A stretch of DNA of 64,000 nucleotides from Gonatopus flavifemur. Taxonomy: Eukaryota > Arthropoda > Insecta > Hymenoptera > Dryinidae. The DNA lies in NCBI GenBank assembly GCA_018340375.1, contig JAFFJZ010000052.1, forward strand, positions 992,001-1,056,000, written 5' to 3'. Numbering within the stretch: position 1 is the first letter of the stretch; the number at the start of each line of letters is the position of its first letter. Below are positions 42,399 through 53,879 of the stretch, one piece after another. The notes under the pieces were generated by a model. That model was not told the DNA's origin. It saw only the letters and a list, made by a program, of their open reading frames with translations, and did not search any database. The position numbers were made by a program, and so were the translations under genes.

Positions 42399-45300
42399 AT
42401 CATCATCATGAAGTGCTCAGTCCTACGACTGGTTTGACGAAACCCTCCACCCCTGTCTGTTATCCGCCAAACGGTTAATTTCTACATATCTACTACATCC
42501 CTTGTCTCGTACGATTTGCTTCATATAACTTGATCTAGGTCTACCTTTACCAGTTTTACCATTCACTTCCCCTTCCAATATTGTTTTCAATAAACTCTCA
42601 TGCCGTAATGTGTGTCCTATAAGATTGCTTCTCCTTTTCACGATGTGTTTCAAAAGATTTCTATTTTCATTTATCTGCTCGAGTACTTCTTCATTTTTGA
42701 CTTTGTCTATCCATTTTATTCTAAGCATCCTCCTATAACACCACATTTCGGAAGCTTCAAGTCTTCGTTGATCAGTTTTCCCCATTGTCCAAGTTTCGCA
42801 ACCATATAATGCTGTGCTGCAAACGTAACTTTTCAAGAATTTCTTCCTTACTTCCAAGCTTATATTTTCTTAGCATAACAACTGTTGCTTTTGGTAAGAA
42901 GCTTGTTCCCCTTGTGCTATTCTTGCTCTTATATCTCTCGCTTTTGCCGTTTTCTGTAATTATGCTTTCTAGATATTTGAATTCTTTTACCTGTTCAATT
43001 GTCTGGGTATCTATTTTGATTTTCGTTCTTCCAGCTGTTTCCGCTGCTGTACACATCATGAATTTTGTTTTGCCTTTATTTATATTCATACAATAGTTTC
43101 CCAATAATATTGTTATCATGGTGTTGAGAATATTTTCTAACTCAGTACTACTCGTGGCCAATATAGCTATGTCATCCGCGAATCTCAACATACTTATGTT
43201 TTCTCCCTGAATTTGTAATTTCCATTGAATTCCCTCCTTCACTTCGTTCATTGCTTCTCCTATATATGAATTGAAAATCAGTGGCGATAATAAGCATCCT
43301 TGTCTCACCCCTCTTCTCATTCGTGCCTCCCCTTCCTGACCCTCTATGTCTATTATTGCACTTTGATTCTTATATAATTCGTATATTATTCTTCTATCTT
43401 CATAATTCATTCCCACCTTCTTCAGGATCGCAAACATCTTCTACCAGTTCACATTATCGGAAGCCTTTTGTATATCTACAAAACCTATGTACACAGATTT
43501 CTTCAGCGCTATCCTTTTCTCTATTACCGTCCTGAGTGCTAAAATTGCTTCTCGCGTTCCCCTATTTTTTCTAAAACCAAACTGATCTTCTGCCAATCTA
43601 CTCTCTATTTCATTCTCCATCCCCCTGTATATAATTTTGGTCAATATTTTCGAAGCATGTGAAGGTCAACTGATCGTTCTGTAGTTCTCGCATTTGCCCC
43701 TTGTTTTTTCGGGATAGCGACAATTTTATTCTGTTGGAAATCTTCCAGTAATTCTCCTTCTTCGTACATATCTCTGATCAATTCAAACAGTGCGTCACCA
43801 GTTCCTTGACTGGAGGCTTCCAAATGATTGATCCACTGTTCTATTTTCTCTTCCGTTTTTATCAATTGTCGTCCTAGAGAGTTTCTAATCTTATTGCTTC
43901 TAGATTTCATTCGTCCGAAAAATCTTCTAATAATCCTATATGCTTCATCTATTTTTCCTAAATGCAATCTTATTTCCATTTCCTGACATTTCTCTTCTAA
44001 CCACTGTTCTTTTGTTTTCCTTGATTCTCTCATTATTATATTTCTCAATGATTTGTATCGTTGCTGGCCTTCTTGACTATCATTATTCTTGTATTTTCTT
44101 CTTTCATTCATGAATTCTAAAATTTTTCCCGTTATCCATGGGTTTTCAGTCATGGGTTATCCAAAATCTTATCCGCACATTCTCCTATATTCTCCTTTCT
44201 CCATCTCCTCTCTATTCCCAAGTCTTTCTCTTGTTGATCTCCCGATTTTTCATCCAACATTTTCTCGAATGCCTCATGTGTTTGTTTTTTCTTGAGGTTC
44301 TTCAAATCCCATCCTTCCTGCATTTTCCTTCTTTTCTTCAGAGATTTGAATTTCAGAGAACATTTCATCATCAACATATCATGATCACTATCTATATCTG
44401 CACTGGTATAAGTTTTACAGTTTTTCACTTGGTTCCTTAATCTTTGTTTCACTAATATGTAATCAATTTGGTATCTTACTGTATCTCCTGGCATTCTCCA
44501 AGTGTAGATTCTTCTTAGATGATTTTCAAATAAAGTGTTTGTGATAACCATCTTATGATTTTCACAAAATTCGACTAAACGTTGTCCTGTATCGTTCCTC
44601 CTCCCTAACGCAAAATCTTCTATTATGTTGCCCTCTCTTCCTTGTCCTACTACCGCATTCCAATCACCCATCACTATCAAATTCTCTTCTCCCTTCACAT
44701 ATTCTATCGCTTCTTCTATTTCTTCGTACGTTTTTTCAATATCTCCCTCAGAATATGCAGATGTGGGTATGATGTATACTTGGACTATGACTGTGTCTAC
44801 CGGTCTTGTTCTGATTCTAACCATCATCACACGTTCATTATGTTGCGAATAATTCTCTATTCTGTTTCCCACTCTCCGATGCATTACAATTCCTACACCT
44901 GCTTGACCGTTCTTTGATCCTGTATGAATTATTCTATAATCCCCACTCCAGAAATCGCCCTCTTGTTTCCATCTCATTTCACTAATCCCCCTTACGTCTA
45001 TATTCAACCTATTCATTTCTGATTTCAAATTTTCTAATTTTCCCGCTTGCCTCAGGGATGTAACATTCTACGCTCCGACTAGAAGAATGTTGTTTCTTTT
45101 CCCTATCCTATTCTTCGGTTTCCGTTCTTTGCTGATGAAGTTTCCTCGAGCAGCCTCCACCCGGAGATCCAAACGGGAGACTAGTTTACCTCCGGAATAT
45201 TTTACCCGAGAAAGCGCCATCATGTACTTATCAATTTGTTCGTTTGTTTTTGTTCCACGAGTATAATATTCCAGGTTTGGAAGAGGTTTCATTCCTTCGG

Positions 45301-45570
45301 GAAGTATTAAAACATGTCAAGGAAGGTAGTTTCCCCTTGCTTTCCTTCCGTTTTTGCCGATGTTTCTGGCATTAGAATGATTTCGTTTCTCCCAGTTTGT
45401 ATTCTTTCTTTTGAGTAGTTCATTCCACTAAAAAAACACATCCAACCCTGAGATACTCATTCTCCCCACCACGTAAGGGGAGCAGATACTACCAGGGATG
45501 GATGAAAAGGATATCAAGGACAGGTATCATGAATATTCCCCCGTGAGATCCGCAATCATCCACGGGGAGG
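42399..45570 (-). mobile_element. RTE-type non-LTR retrotransposon inserted in gypsy RT
   Basis: A 3.17 kb minus-strand LINE is flanked by a 10-bp duplication CGGTAAGTAC (42389-42398 and 45571-45580). Its 3' end is a short ATG-ATG-ATG tail (42399-42410), typical of RTE-clade elements. The length matches full-size RTE elements, so it seems nearly complete though mutated. Confidence 0.88.
42423..45292 (-). pseudogene. RTE-type endonuclease-reverse transcriptase, broken
   Basis: From the right, a short leader region ends in an in-frame stop at 45068-45070 before NVTSLRQAGKLENLKSE. The AP-like endonuclease follows (GISEMRWKQEGDFWSG, NLIVMGDWNAVVGQ, IDYILVKQRL, SDHDMLMMK). The RT spans about 44150 to 42780 with QFGFRKNRGTREAI, RRGVRQGCLLSPLIFN and LRFADDIAILATSS as catalytic box. 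The C-terminus has YGCETWTMGKTDQRRLEASE and GHTLRHESLLK. Stops lie near 44150 and 43441, and frame changes or deletions near 43640-43660 and 42830. Non-functional. Confidence 0.85.
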
Positions 45571-45580
45571 CGGTAAGTAC

Positions 45581-46520
45581 AAATTCATGAGAATGCCGTA
45601 CCGGATCAGATCTGCATCTGAGGTTTTTCAGAAATGTTCTCAGAATATTTTCAGTGATCTTGAAGGTGTCGGCATATATATTGACGATTTGATAGTTGAT
45701 GAAAAAAACTTGGGAGCACACAACCAGAGATTAGACAAAGTATTAAAAGTCACACAGGACAGAAATATTGAATTTAATTTTAGTAAATGTTAATTTCATA
45801 AAACAGAAGTCAAGTTTATGGGTCACATTTTTGATGAACAAGGCCTAAAAGTAGATGAATCAAAAGTGGAAGCGATTACAGAGATGGATGAACCGCAAAA
45901 TAAAGAACAATTGGAAACATTCTTAGGTATGGTAACGTATGTAGGGCGATATATTCCAAACCTTTCAGACGTCAATTCTGTTTCAAGAAACCTTGTAAAA
46001 AAAATGTACAGTGGTCGTGGGGGTCCAAATGAAAAGAAAGCTTTCCAGGATTCGAAGAAACTTCTGAGTGAAGCTCCAGTCTGGAAATATCATGATGTGG
46101 AGGAACAGATTGTTCTCAATGTTGATGCTCCTCGAAGTGGACTAGGAGATGTAATTTTACAAGATCATCTACCGGTCGCGTATGCTAGTAGGGCATTGAC
46201 TGAAACAGAACAAAATTATGCCCAGATTGAAAAAGAGGCTTTGGCCATCGCCTTTGCTTGTACAAGATTTCACCAATACATAATATGGCAAGAAAATTTT
46301 GGTACATAGTGACCACAAACGACTAGGATATATATTTAGAAAACCAATCAATCAATGTCCTGCTAGAATTCTGAGAATCAGATTAAATATACAAAAGTAT
46401 GATGTAGTTGTAAAGTACATACCGGGCAAAGAGCTTTTACTCACTGACGCTTCATCAAGAGCGTACTTGAAAAATGAACAAAATGATACAAGTGAAGATA
46501 TTGAAGCACAGATATGTTAA
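45581..46520 (+). pseudogene. Gypsy reverse transcriptase C-terminal part and RNase H
   Basis: The RT resumes with RMPYRIRSASEVFQK, then the catalytic box GIYIDDLIVDEKN. A TAA at 45791-45793 interrupts before FHKTEVKFMGHIFDEQGLKV. The RNase H region has LNVDAPRSGLGDVILQDHLP and TQNYAQIEKEALAI-type sequence. A frame change at about 46305 precedes HSDHKRLGYIF and VVKYIPGKELLLTDASSRA. This is the other half of the RT split by the RTE element. Confidence 0.85.
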
Positions 46521-47390
46521 GTGGGAGAAAATCTGCCAGTATCAATAGAAAATAAGGAGAAACTGATAAACGAAACAAAAAATGATATAGAAATGCAAAT
46601 GTTAGCTAAATATATTAGAGAAGGATGTCCGGAAAATGAAAAACTTGTTCCTGATGTAGTGAAACCGTACTATAATTTTCAAGAAGAATTAGTTTCGATC
46701 AAGGGAATGATTTTTAAAGGGGACAAAATAATGATTCCACAAAACCTTCGTGAGCAAATGTTGGAATATATCCACTATAATCACCTAGGCATAACAAAAT
46801 GTAAAAATAGGGCTAGAGAAATATTGTATTGGCCACAGATGACAAAGGGAATCGAAGATTTAGTGCAAAGTTGTTTTATATGCAACAAGTATGAGGAAGC
46901 TAATGTAGCCGAACCTATGCTTTTAAGGGAAATAGCAGATGGTCCGTGAGAGGTTGTAGGAGCAGATTTATTTCATCATCGAGGTGGAGAATGACTTTCA
47001 GTCATAGATTACTTCAGTAAGTACGTCGAAGTGGCTAAATCACAGAACACAGATGCCTCAGCTGTTATTGCAGTCCTGAAATCAATATTTTCTAGATTCG
47101 GTGTACCAAAAATTTTATATGCGGACAATGGTCCACAATTTAGGAATTTCAAGATGAATCGCTTTGCCGAAACATGGAGCTTTACACATAAAACTTCAAG
47201 CCCTACATACTCGCAATCCAATGGGATGATGGAAAGATACATAGGTACGATAAAAAACATGTTTAAAGAATTGGATGAAGATGGTAAAGATCCATGTCTC
47301 GCGCTTTTAGAATATAGAAACGCGCCAATTACACATGATTTGAAATCTCCAAATGAGATAATGTTTGGCCGGGAAATTAGAGGTATCATT
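46521..47390 (+). pseudogene. Gypsy integrase, N-terminal part and catalytic core
   Basis: Zinc-binding HHCC region (IHYNHLGITKCKNRA; CFICNKYEEA), then core residues in EVVGADLF (first Asp), YADNGPQF (second Asp) and SNGMMERYIGTIKN (Glu). Two in-frame TGA codons (46947-46949 and about 46992-46994) sit where Trp is usual (PWEVVGADLF; GEW-type positions). The frame is cut after Arg-Gly-Ile-Ile by a solo LTR and resumes at 48871. Confidence 0.85.
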
Positions 47391-48866
47391 TGAGATGGTA
47401 TTTTCTTGAAACCATGCACAAAGGCGCTCGGATCCTTGAGCGCCTCCACGACTCCTGTCGTGGATATTTATATATCACAGCGGGACCTGAAAAATATTGA
47501 GGACGAACGAGTCACTTGTTCACGGCAATCTTGAGGGGTCCAGGGAAAAAGAATAAGCTCAGGGAGAGGGGGTGGGTTGATTCTAATTCACTGAAATAAC
47601 CAAACTCCAAGTGGGGTTAACCACGTGCCAGAGCACATATATATATTTTTATAATCTATCAAAATTATACAAAACCAGCGACTTCGTCGCGCTTAGAAAA
47701 ATACAAACAACTCTCTTAGTCATCAATTCACTTTGGGGGACACAGGGATTAAGGAAAGAGTACGGACGGCGCGGCCGCGAGGGAACATCTATACACGGAC
47801 TATGCCGTTTACATTAATCAAAATAAAGGGAACTAGAGGGCAACAGCGACCATACAATTTAATCGAGGGAGGACAGACACGGGCGAAGGGGGTGGCTCGA
47901 TGTCGAAATACGAAGGGTCAGGAATGGAAAGATGCGAGAGAAGAGGGACACGTGGAGGAGGCCGCGTGAACGACACTGTTATTACCACACGAAATCCCGC
48001 GAAGGGAACACCGCACGGGCACTGGACACCAGTTGATTTCCTCGACAGGACGAGGAAGAAAATCCCAACCGAAATCGGACCTCGATGGCACGACACACTC
48101 ACCGTATCAAGAATTCGACAGCGCGCGAAGATCCTGGAACGCCGCCGTGGCTCGGTTACACAAGAAGTGACAGGCAACATGGCCACTTCCTTCTTCTTCA
48201 CCGACGGGTGAGTTCACAAAATCATATACGAAACCCCGTCGGTGACTTTCCGTTGGAGCGCACTCTCGAGCTCGACTTGCGCGCTCGGGTGGTAGTGGCT
48301 TCTTACTATTCGTTGGGTGAGTGTGCGCATGTGCGTTTTGGGGATCGTCTGGGTGCGGGTGTTTATGTCCTTTTCTCTTCTTTGGTGGGGCCGGGAGAAG
48401 GGGTACAGCGTGGTCGGGTTGGTCTCTGCCGTTGTTCCACCGATCCAGGAACGGGGTGGCATCCTCGCAGACGATTCATCCCACTCTCTCTCTCTCTAGT
48501 CCAGGGTTGGAGAGAGATGGTGTTGTCCGCGAGGGATTCCCAGTCTCCTGGGGGTTGTCGATTCTGGAACGGCCGAGATGGCGTTGATATCGCCTCCTGA
48601 CGTTGAACCAATCCTACCAAGCATCCGTGGTATAGGTGGCGCTGTCTTCTTGGGGACGGGAAACCTCAACAAATAGAAGAAGGACAGGGATTAGAGGACG
48701 ACAGGAATAGCGAGGGAGAGGAGATGTGTTCCCGATTCTCGTGTAAGCGAGCGACAGCTGTGTTCTTACGAGTGAACTAACTCGTTATGCGTTTACGATT
48801 ACGATCGATAGGGATCGTGCGCGGTGCCATCCCGCGACTCTCTTTGTGATGATTTGTCACATCACA
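47391..48866. mobile_element. GC-rich 1.48 kb solo LTR of another family
   Basis: It begins TGAGATGGTATTTTC and ends GTCACATCACA, with CATT on each side (47387-47390 and 48867-48870). Removing it plus one CATT restores the integrase frame. It is much richer in G and C than its surroundings and shows two neat hairpins near the start (GGCGCTC...GAGCGCC and CCACGAC...GTCGTGG). The long ORF-like stretches inside are a by-product of GC content. Calling it a solo LTR rests on TG...CA ends, the 4-bp duplication and absence of coding motifs. Confidence 0.7.
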
Positions 48867-48870
48867 CATT

Positions 48871-49320
48871 CCTATACTACCCACTACCAAGGCGGAAAAC
48901 AACTATGAGGAAATAAAACAAAAATTAACACAAAAACAGGAATTACAAAAGATGTATTATGATAGGAATACGCGTCAGAGATCACAACCGCCGATAAATA
49001 AACGAATATATGTACACGTAGACAAACGTGAACCATTAGAACCCGCGAAAATTGTTGATAAATGTAATCGTCCTAGATCGTACAAAGTCAAGCTAAGCAA
49101 GAATAATGTTATTGAAAGGAATACCAAACATTTATATTATGATGAAAGCGCTAAATATTCGAAAGACGAAAAAACAGAAGATAAAAACAGTAATTATAAT
49201 GAAAGCGATACTCAAGTATTGGAGAATGATTCTGAGGAAGCAACAAAAGCTCAATCGACTCAGTCACCGGTAAAAAACATCGGTATTCTGCCCGATCTGG
49301 CAGAATAAGTAAACCACCTG
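48871..49320 (+). pseudogene. Gypsy integrase C-terminal part
   Basis: The frame continues LPTTKAENNYEEIKQ, then a DNA-binding-like basic end (YYDRNTRQRSQPP, CNRPRSYKVKLSKN) and an acidic/Ser tail to the stop at 49306-49308. No chromodomain and no envelope frame follow. Confidence 0.75.
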
Positions 49321-49589
49321 CATACATGAAAGACTACCCCTAACAGCACTGAGAGGTTTTTAAAACGTTCCAAGAACGTTGGGACGTGTTTAAAACATTG
49401 TCAGAACGTTTTCAAAACGTCCAGGGACCTTGATGCTATGAGGGACATAAGTGAATAATGAATACTATTATTCACATGCGTACAAAATGTACTAACAGTT
49501 AATATTATGTAATCAGATGTAAGATTTCATTTTTCTTGTAATTACTATGTACCTTGATATTACTACAATTGAGATTTGATTTTCTGCAG

Positions 49590-49860
49590 TGAACTGTATA
49601 TATACTGGAATGAGCACTCCCCAGATATTCAATGGCAATTCTTCGTCAGAGAGAGAAGAAGCAGTGAATGTACAAGAGACATCGTCTGACCCTGCCGCTT
49701 ACTACCTTTGCTACAAAAATTGTGGAAATCATCCATGTTTTTGGCTAAGGTAGTGAGTCGCAGGGTGAGGCGATGACTATCGTACATTCACTGCGTATAT
49801 GACTCCTCTCTCTGACGGTGCTAATCTAGGGAGTGCTCATTCCATTATGTATAGAGTTCA
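49590..49860. mobile_element. 271 bp hairpin MITE in the gypsy 3' untranslated region
   Basis: TGAACTGTATATATACTGGA then ATGAGCACTCCC at the left is matched by the inverse at the right (GGGAGTGCTCATTCCATTAT). Arms pair almost to the centre. It is a relative of the unit at 9873-10533. The preceding 49340-49430 holds a small AACGTT-rich patch. Confidence 0.75.
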
Positions 49861-50615
49861 ATGATTTTCTGTGATCATTTCCTTTATATAAAACAAGGGG
49901 GATGTAATATATGTATGTGATAAGGGGCGCCGAAATAGTTAGTTACGTCCGTGACGCAGTCAGTATCCTGACGGATACACCGCTGTGCGTATGCACATGA
50001 GTCAGTTCCGCACTGGTCGTCTCTTGTACTAGACATGTACTCTTCCTGTTCTATTGAATACACGTATTATATTGAATCATTAATACAAGATTATTCACTG
50101 ACGTCCTATCACAGGGTTCAGACAACTTTTGTTTTAATAATTTCCCTGAGTTTTCCCTGTGATTCCCCCGAGTAAAATCCCAATTTCCAAAAATCGTCGA
50201 ATCATGAATGTCGATATTACAATCTCATAGTAAATTGATCCTCAATCCTTGCAGAAATAGTGAACTCGCAAACAGATTCAGTCGACCCAACCACAGTGAA
50301 GTGGAATACGGAGAAAGTCGATATGCGATTCAATTAATTTTTGTACAGGGTAGATTGAATCACTGCACAACAAGTTTTGTCGTATACAACCTCGTTGTAA
50401 TCGAATCAATCAAATATTTTTTCCGATAGAGAAATGAAAAATCTATTATAAAATAACTTGATGTCTAAATGACATCATCGTGTTAAGTAAAGTGTTATAT
50501 TTTATATAACACCTTACATATTATCTATTCAAGAGCACTGGTATGAAACATTCTAGTTCCTATTTTGGTGCAAACAAAGCACATGTGAGGCATTCTACGT
50601 AGCTTCTCTCTGCGT

Positions 50616-50792
50616 CAGTGTTGCAATATTCCCCTATGCGGGAAATCGCAGCTCAGTCAGGTTTCGTACTAACACACGCGAGCATTCTTGTATGTGAGCG
50701 GTTCACCGATAAGAGTGCTCACATGTGTTGGTGCAAAATGTAGTCACGTCACCGAGCTGCGATTTCCCACATTGGGGAATATCGCAACACTG
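50616..50792. mobile_element. 177 bp hAT-type MITE with perfect 8-bp duplication
   Basis: The ends are CAGTGTTGCAATATTCCCC and the inverse GGGGAATATCGCAACACTG. CTCTGCGT stands at both flanks (50608-50615 and 50793-50800). The 8-bp duplication and CAGTG ends are those of hAT elements. Confidence 0.9.
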
Positions 50793-51427
50793 CTCTGCGT
50801 GTAGTATTAAGGTCTACTCTTACGCCAAAGGTACGCCTAGAATGATTCCTCCTGAGGTTAGTTGGTTATTGGAGAACATATTTGTAATGATTAGTTCGCC
50901 AGAAGCATCTCCAGGTACTTCATTTTTCTGGAAGTTTTCATCATATAACTTGTTATTAAATGTATTTCTACTGGGATACAATGGAACAAAATGAATTATG
51001 TTTCTCTAGCAATTCATTAATAGGTCAGTATCAGAGAATCACAATGAATCAATGAATTGTCCAATACTGATATTCACTGAATAATAATTATTTCATAAAT
51101 ATAAAAACTTATAAGGATTCATTTTAATCAACTTCCCAAATCTAGCAATTCAAAATGGATAAGATTTTGAAATAAATGGGGAAATTTTTGTTAAAACATT
51201 GTTTTGCCACCACTGGATTATGATGACCGTGATATTGTATCTAAAATTATAGAAAATTGATATGAACCATATTGATATGAACCAAACTTTGTTTTGATAA
51301 ATTATAATTATGATACTCCATGTTTCACTACTACCAAGTAAAATGAATAATAAATTTGAGAAACCAAGATTATAAAGCAGTGGTCGAAGTTTATTCGTGC
51401 TGATTTTTCGGCCAGATCCCAACCATT

Positions 51428-51856
51428 TTCATGAAGCTGAAACTGGCAGCCGTAAAGCTAGCAGTCGATTGTCATAATTTCTCACATAACATTTTTATCA
51501 AAGATTGAGGTATCTGAAACGTTTAGTGGGATCTCAAGTAGCACAAGAACATTTCAAATATTCTGCGTTCATTCCGTGATCATGCATAGAATATGCAGAT
51601 GAGACTGTTTTGGATAAATTCGGAAAATATGTTCTGAGAATGTGCACAGAATATACTTATCCAAAACAGTCTCATTCGAAGATTCTAAGAATGTTCATAA
51701 AACATGCTCAGAACTTCAAAGAACCTTCTTAGCATTTCTAACTTGTTTTGCTACTTGGGATGCGACTTAATCGATTCCTGATATAAACGAAGCTTTAACG
51801 ATGTTTAATAAGAAGTTACAAGAACTGGCTGCTAGTTTCAGCTTCAGGCCATTTTC
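51428..51856. mobile_element. Two nested short inverted-repeat elements
   Basis: An outer pair GAAGCTGAAACTGGCAGCC / inverse (about 51432 and 51815-51833) encloses an inner pair CAAGTAGCACAAGAAC / inverse of CAAGTAGCAAAACAAG (about 51536 and 51741-51762). The inner unit has a strong hairpin GATGAGACTGTTTTGGATAA. Probably one MITE inside another. Confidence 0.5.
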
Positions 51857-52415
51857 AAGGGTTATACAAAAATCATACCAGCCGAGACGTTCCATATTTC
51901 ATCTACAAACCCATCATTAATTGGATGAGATGATATCAAAATAAAAATTGTTGAATGTAGTTCTCGAATACTTTGTTCAATAAGTAAAGAAACCCAGTAC
52001 ATGGAAAAACATTCCATTGGAAAAAAATTGAAAATGAATTTGGTGATTACGATTTCTTCGTATTCGATTATTTGGAACATAAGGTCAGAATTCATTCCAA
52101 TTACCAATTCCTTTTTATTCCCATCTAACAATTTGGAATTTCAGAAGTGTGAAACCTAATTTCCAATTTTTTTCAACGCCTACGGTGTGATAGGTTGAAG
52201 GGAATTTTTTCCTCAATGTATGATTTCTAAGATCTCACCAGTACTAATTCGGAAAGTATGTTGTACAAAATTAAAAATAGAACTAACGAAGAAATTTTGA
52301 TAATTTCCCTGAGATTTCCAGGCTTTTGAGAATCTTTGATGATTTCCCTGAGTTTTCCCGAATTTCCCGGAATTCCAGATCTGTCTGAACCCTGTATCAT
52401 GATTCTAATATAACA

Positions 52416-53700
52416 TGGGGTATAAAAGGGGACACCAGACTAGACGATTTGGTGTTCTCCTTAGTGACAGTTATCGCAAGTTACAGAAAACTGGAGGAAA
52501 CGACAGTTTTGACGTAACAAGTGATAATTATTTATAAAATTCTGGCGCAGTCGGTAGGACATACAAGGATATCGCTTTGAAAATGTTCCAAAACTCTGTT
52601 GTTCCTTCAATTTCTTTGATAAAATGTTACAATTCACAAACACTCAATCAAAGAATGAAGGTTGGAATAACCACATTCACTGTTTCGAAGAATAAAATTG
52701 ATCAAATTGCTTTAGCGAACCCACACTAGTTTGACCTTCATATAACTATAATTTTCCTCACATAACTCAGCTTTTTCACTTCATCGTCTCACACTGGAAA
52801 TCCACAATATGTGAAACGATAACGACTTCAAGAAGGTTTGCGATGACTCAATCATCAATCACTGAATCCAATTCAGAAATTTACCATTTCCACTACCTCC
52901 TTATAACGACTCTGATAGTCGCAAACACAAAAAACATCTTATAAAAGACGTATCACTTCAAATCTTCTGGGATTTGATTTAAACACACTCACCAACACAC
53001 ACAATCAAATAAAACAGACCAATAACACTCTACAATAACAAAATCATAAATTTCTTGAGAATAAGTTTAGCGACTTTGACAATCGCAAGCATAAAACATA
53101 TCTTATATAAAATCTACCACTTAGAATCTTCTAAGATCGGTTCCATAGATCTTGACCATCTGACACAATCGAATGAAGAGACTAATAACAGTTTATAACA
53201 GCAAAATCATAAAATTCTTGAAAATAAGTTTAGCGACTTTGACAATCGCAAACAAAAAAAATTTTATACAAAATTTATCACTTCGAATCTATTAGAATTT
53301 CATATACACATCACAACTACACTATAGATACAATCAAAACCATTTGAAATACAATTTATTTCATTGAAGACAAAGGGACACAAATTTCACTTGACGACTT
53401 CAAGAATCGTAGAAACAAAACATTGGTTTCAACCAATCTGTCGATTGAAACCTCTCTAAGATTCGAACTATCGCTCACTCTTATGCTATATATCCAATTG
53501 AAATCATTGAAAGCACTGTTCATCACATTGAACTTGGAGATTCATAAATTTCACATGACGACTTTGACAGTAGTGAACACAAAACACATGACACAAAATC
53601 CTTCAGGTCGATGCTTCAGGATGATATTTCAGAATAGGAATTTCTGCGTCTCTGAGGTCCAAGGTATGAGGAGCGCAACACAATAAATAGAACTTTTCTT
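52416..53700 (+). mobile_element. Old LTR element, copy B, right portion: LTR end, primer site, leader
   Basis: It continues directly from 38242 when the gypsy element is removed. TGGCGCAGTCGGTAGGA at 52543-52559 is the putative primer-binding site, as in copy A. The leader from about 52920 to 53620 contains three to four tandem units of about 170 bases (GCGACTTTGACAATCGCAA and AAATTCTTGAGAATAAGTTT recur). No gag or pol frame follows. Confidence 0.55.
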
Positions 53701-53879
53701 CTCTCCAGAGCATGTTAGTCCCCTACTTTGAATGACGATAAACATACACAATATTTAGTTTCAATGAACATTTGGTAATGATATTTAATTTCAGATCAAT
53801 TGTAGGTGTACACAGTTCATTTTTGACCTTACTGACTACTATTCTATACTCGTTATATCACTAAATTGTATATCCCAAC

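Larger units (their letters stand above)
50112..52394. mobile_element. 2.28 kb CAGGG-ended non-autonomous transposon
   Basis: The ends are CAGGGTTCAGACA and its inverse. TATCA lies on each side (50107-50111 and 52395-52399), and the sister 5' LTR shows the empty site with one TATCA. Subterminal repeats of AATTTCCCTGAGTTTTCC occur near both ends. CAGGG ends suggest a hAT-like element, but the duplication is 5 bp, not 8. No transposase inside. Confidence 0.8.
38243..52415 (+). mobile_element. Ty3/gypsy retrotransposon (Mag-like), heavily invaded
   Basis: Two LTRs of about 210 bases (38243-38453 and 49903-52415, the latter split) start TGTAATATATGTATGTGATA and end AATATAACA. A primer-binding-site motif TGGCGCAGTC follows the 5' LTR and a purine tract AAACAAGGGGGA precedes the 3' LTR. 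Inside are gag-protease, RT, RNase H and integrase in that order. Flanks are TGGAG and TGGGG, probably a 5-bp duplication with one change; copy A shows the uninterrupted site. Five later insertions swell about 4.7 kb to 14.2 kb. Confidence 0.85.
49903..52415 (+). repeat. 3' LTR of the gypsy element, split by a transposon
   Basis: 49903-50111 and 52400-52415 together match the 5' LTR. A purine tract (AAACAAGGGGGA) lies just upstream. Differences from the 5' LTR include an extra CAGTCAGTATCCTGACG stretch, so the LTRs have diverged since insertion. Confidence 0.85.

Noticed and set aside
48085..48600. Long open frames on both strands in the GC-rich block
   Set aside because: Frames overlap on both strands, show no recognisable motif and lie inside a block bounded by LTR-like ends; they follow from low stop-codon frequency in GC-rich DNA.
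52416..53700. Small frames in the leader (for example 53423-53686)
   Set aside because: They lie within or beside tandem leader repeats, have no motif and are not preserved in copy A.
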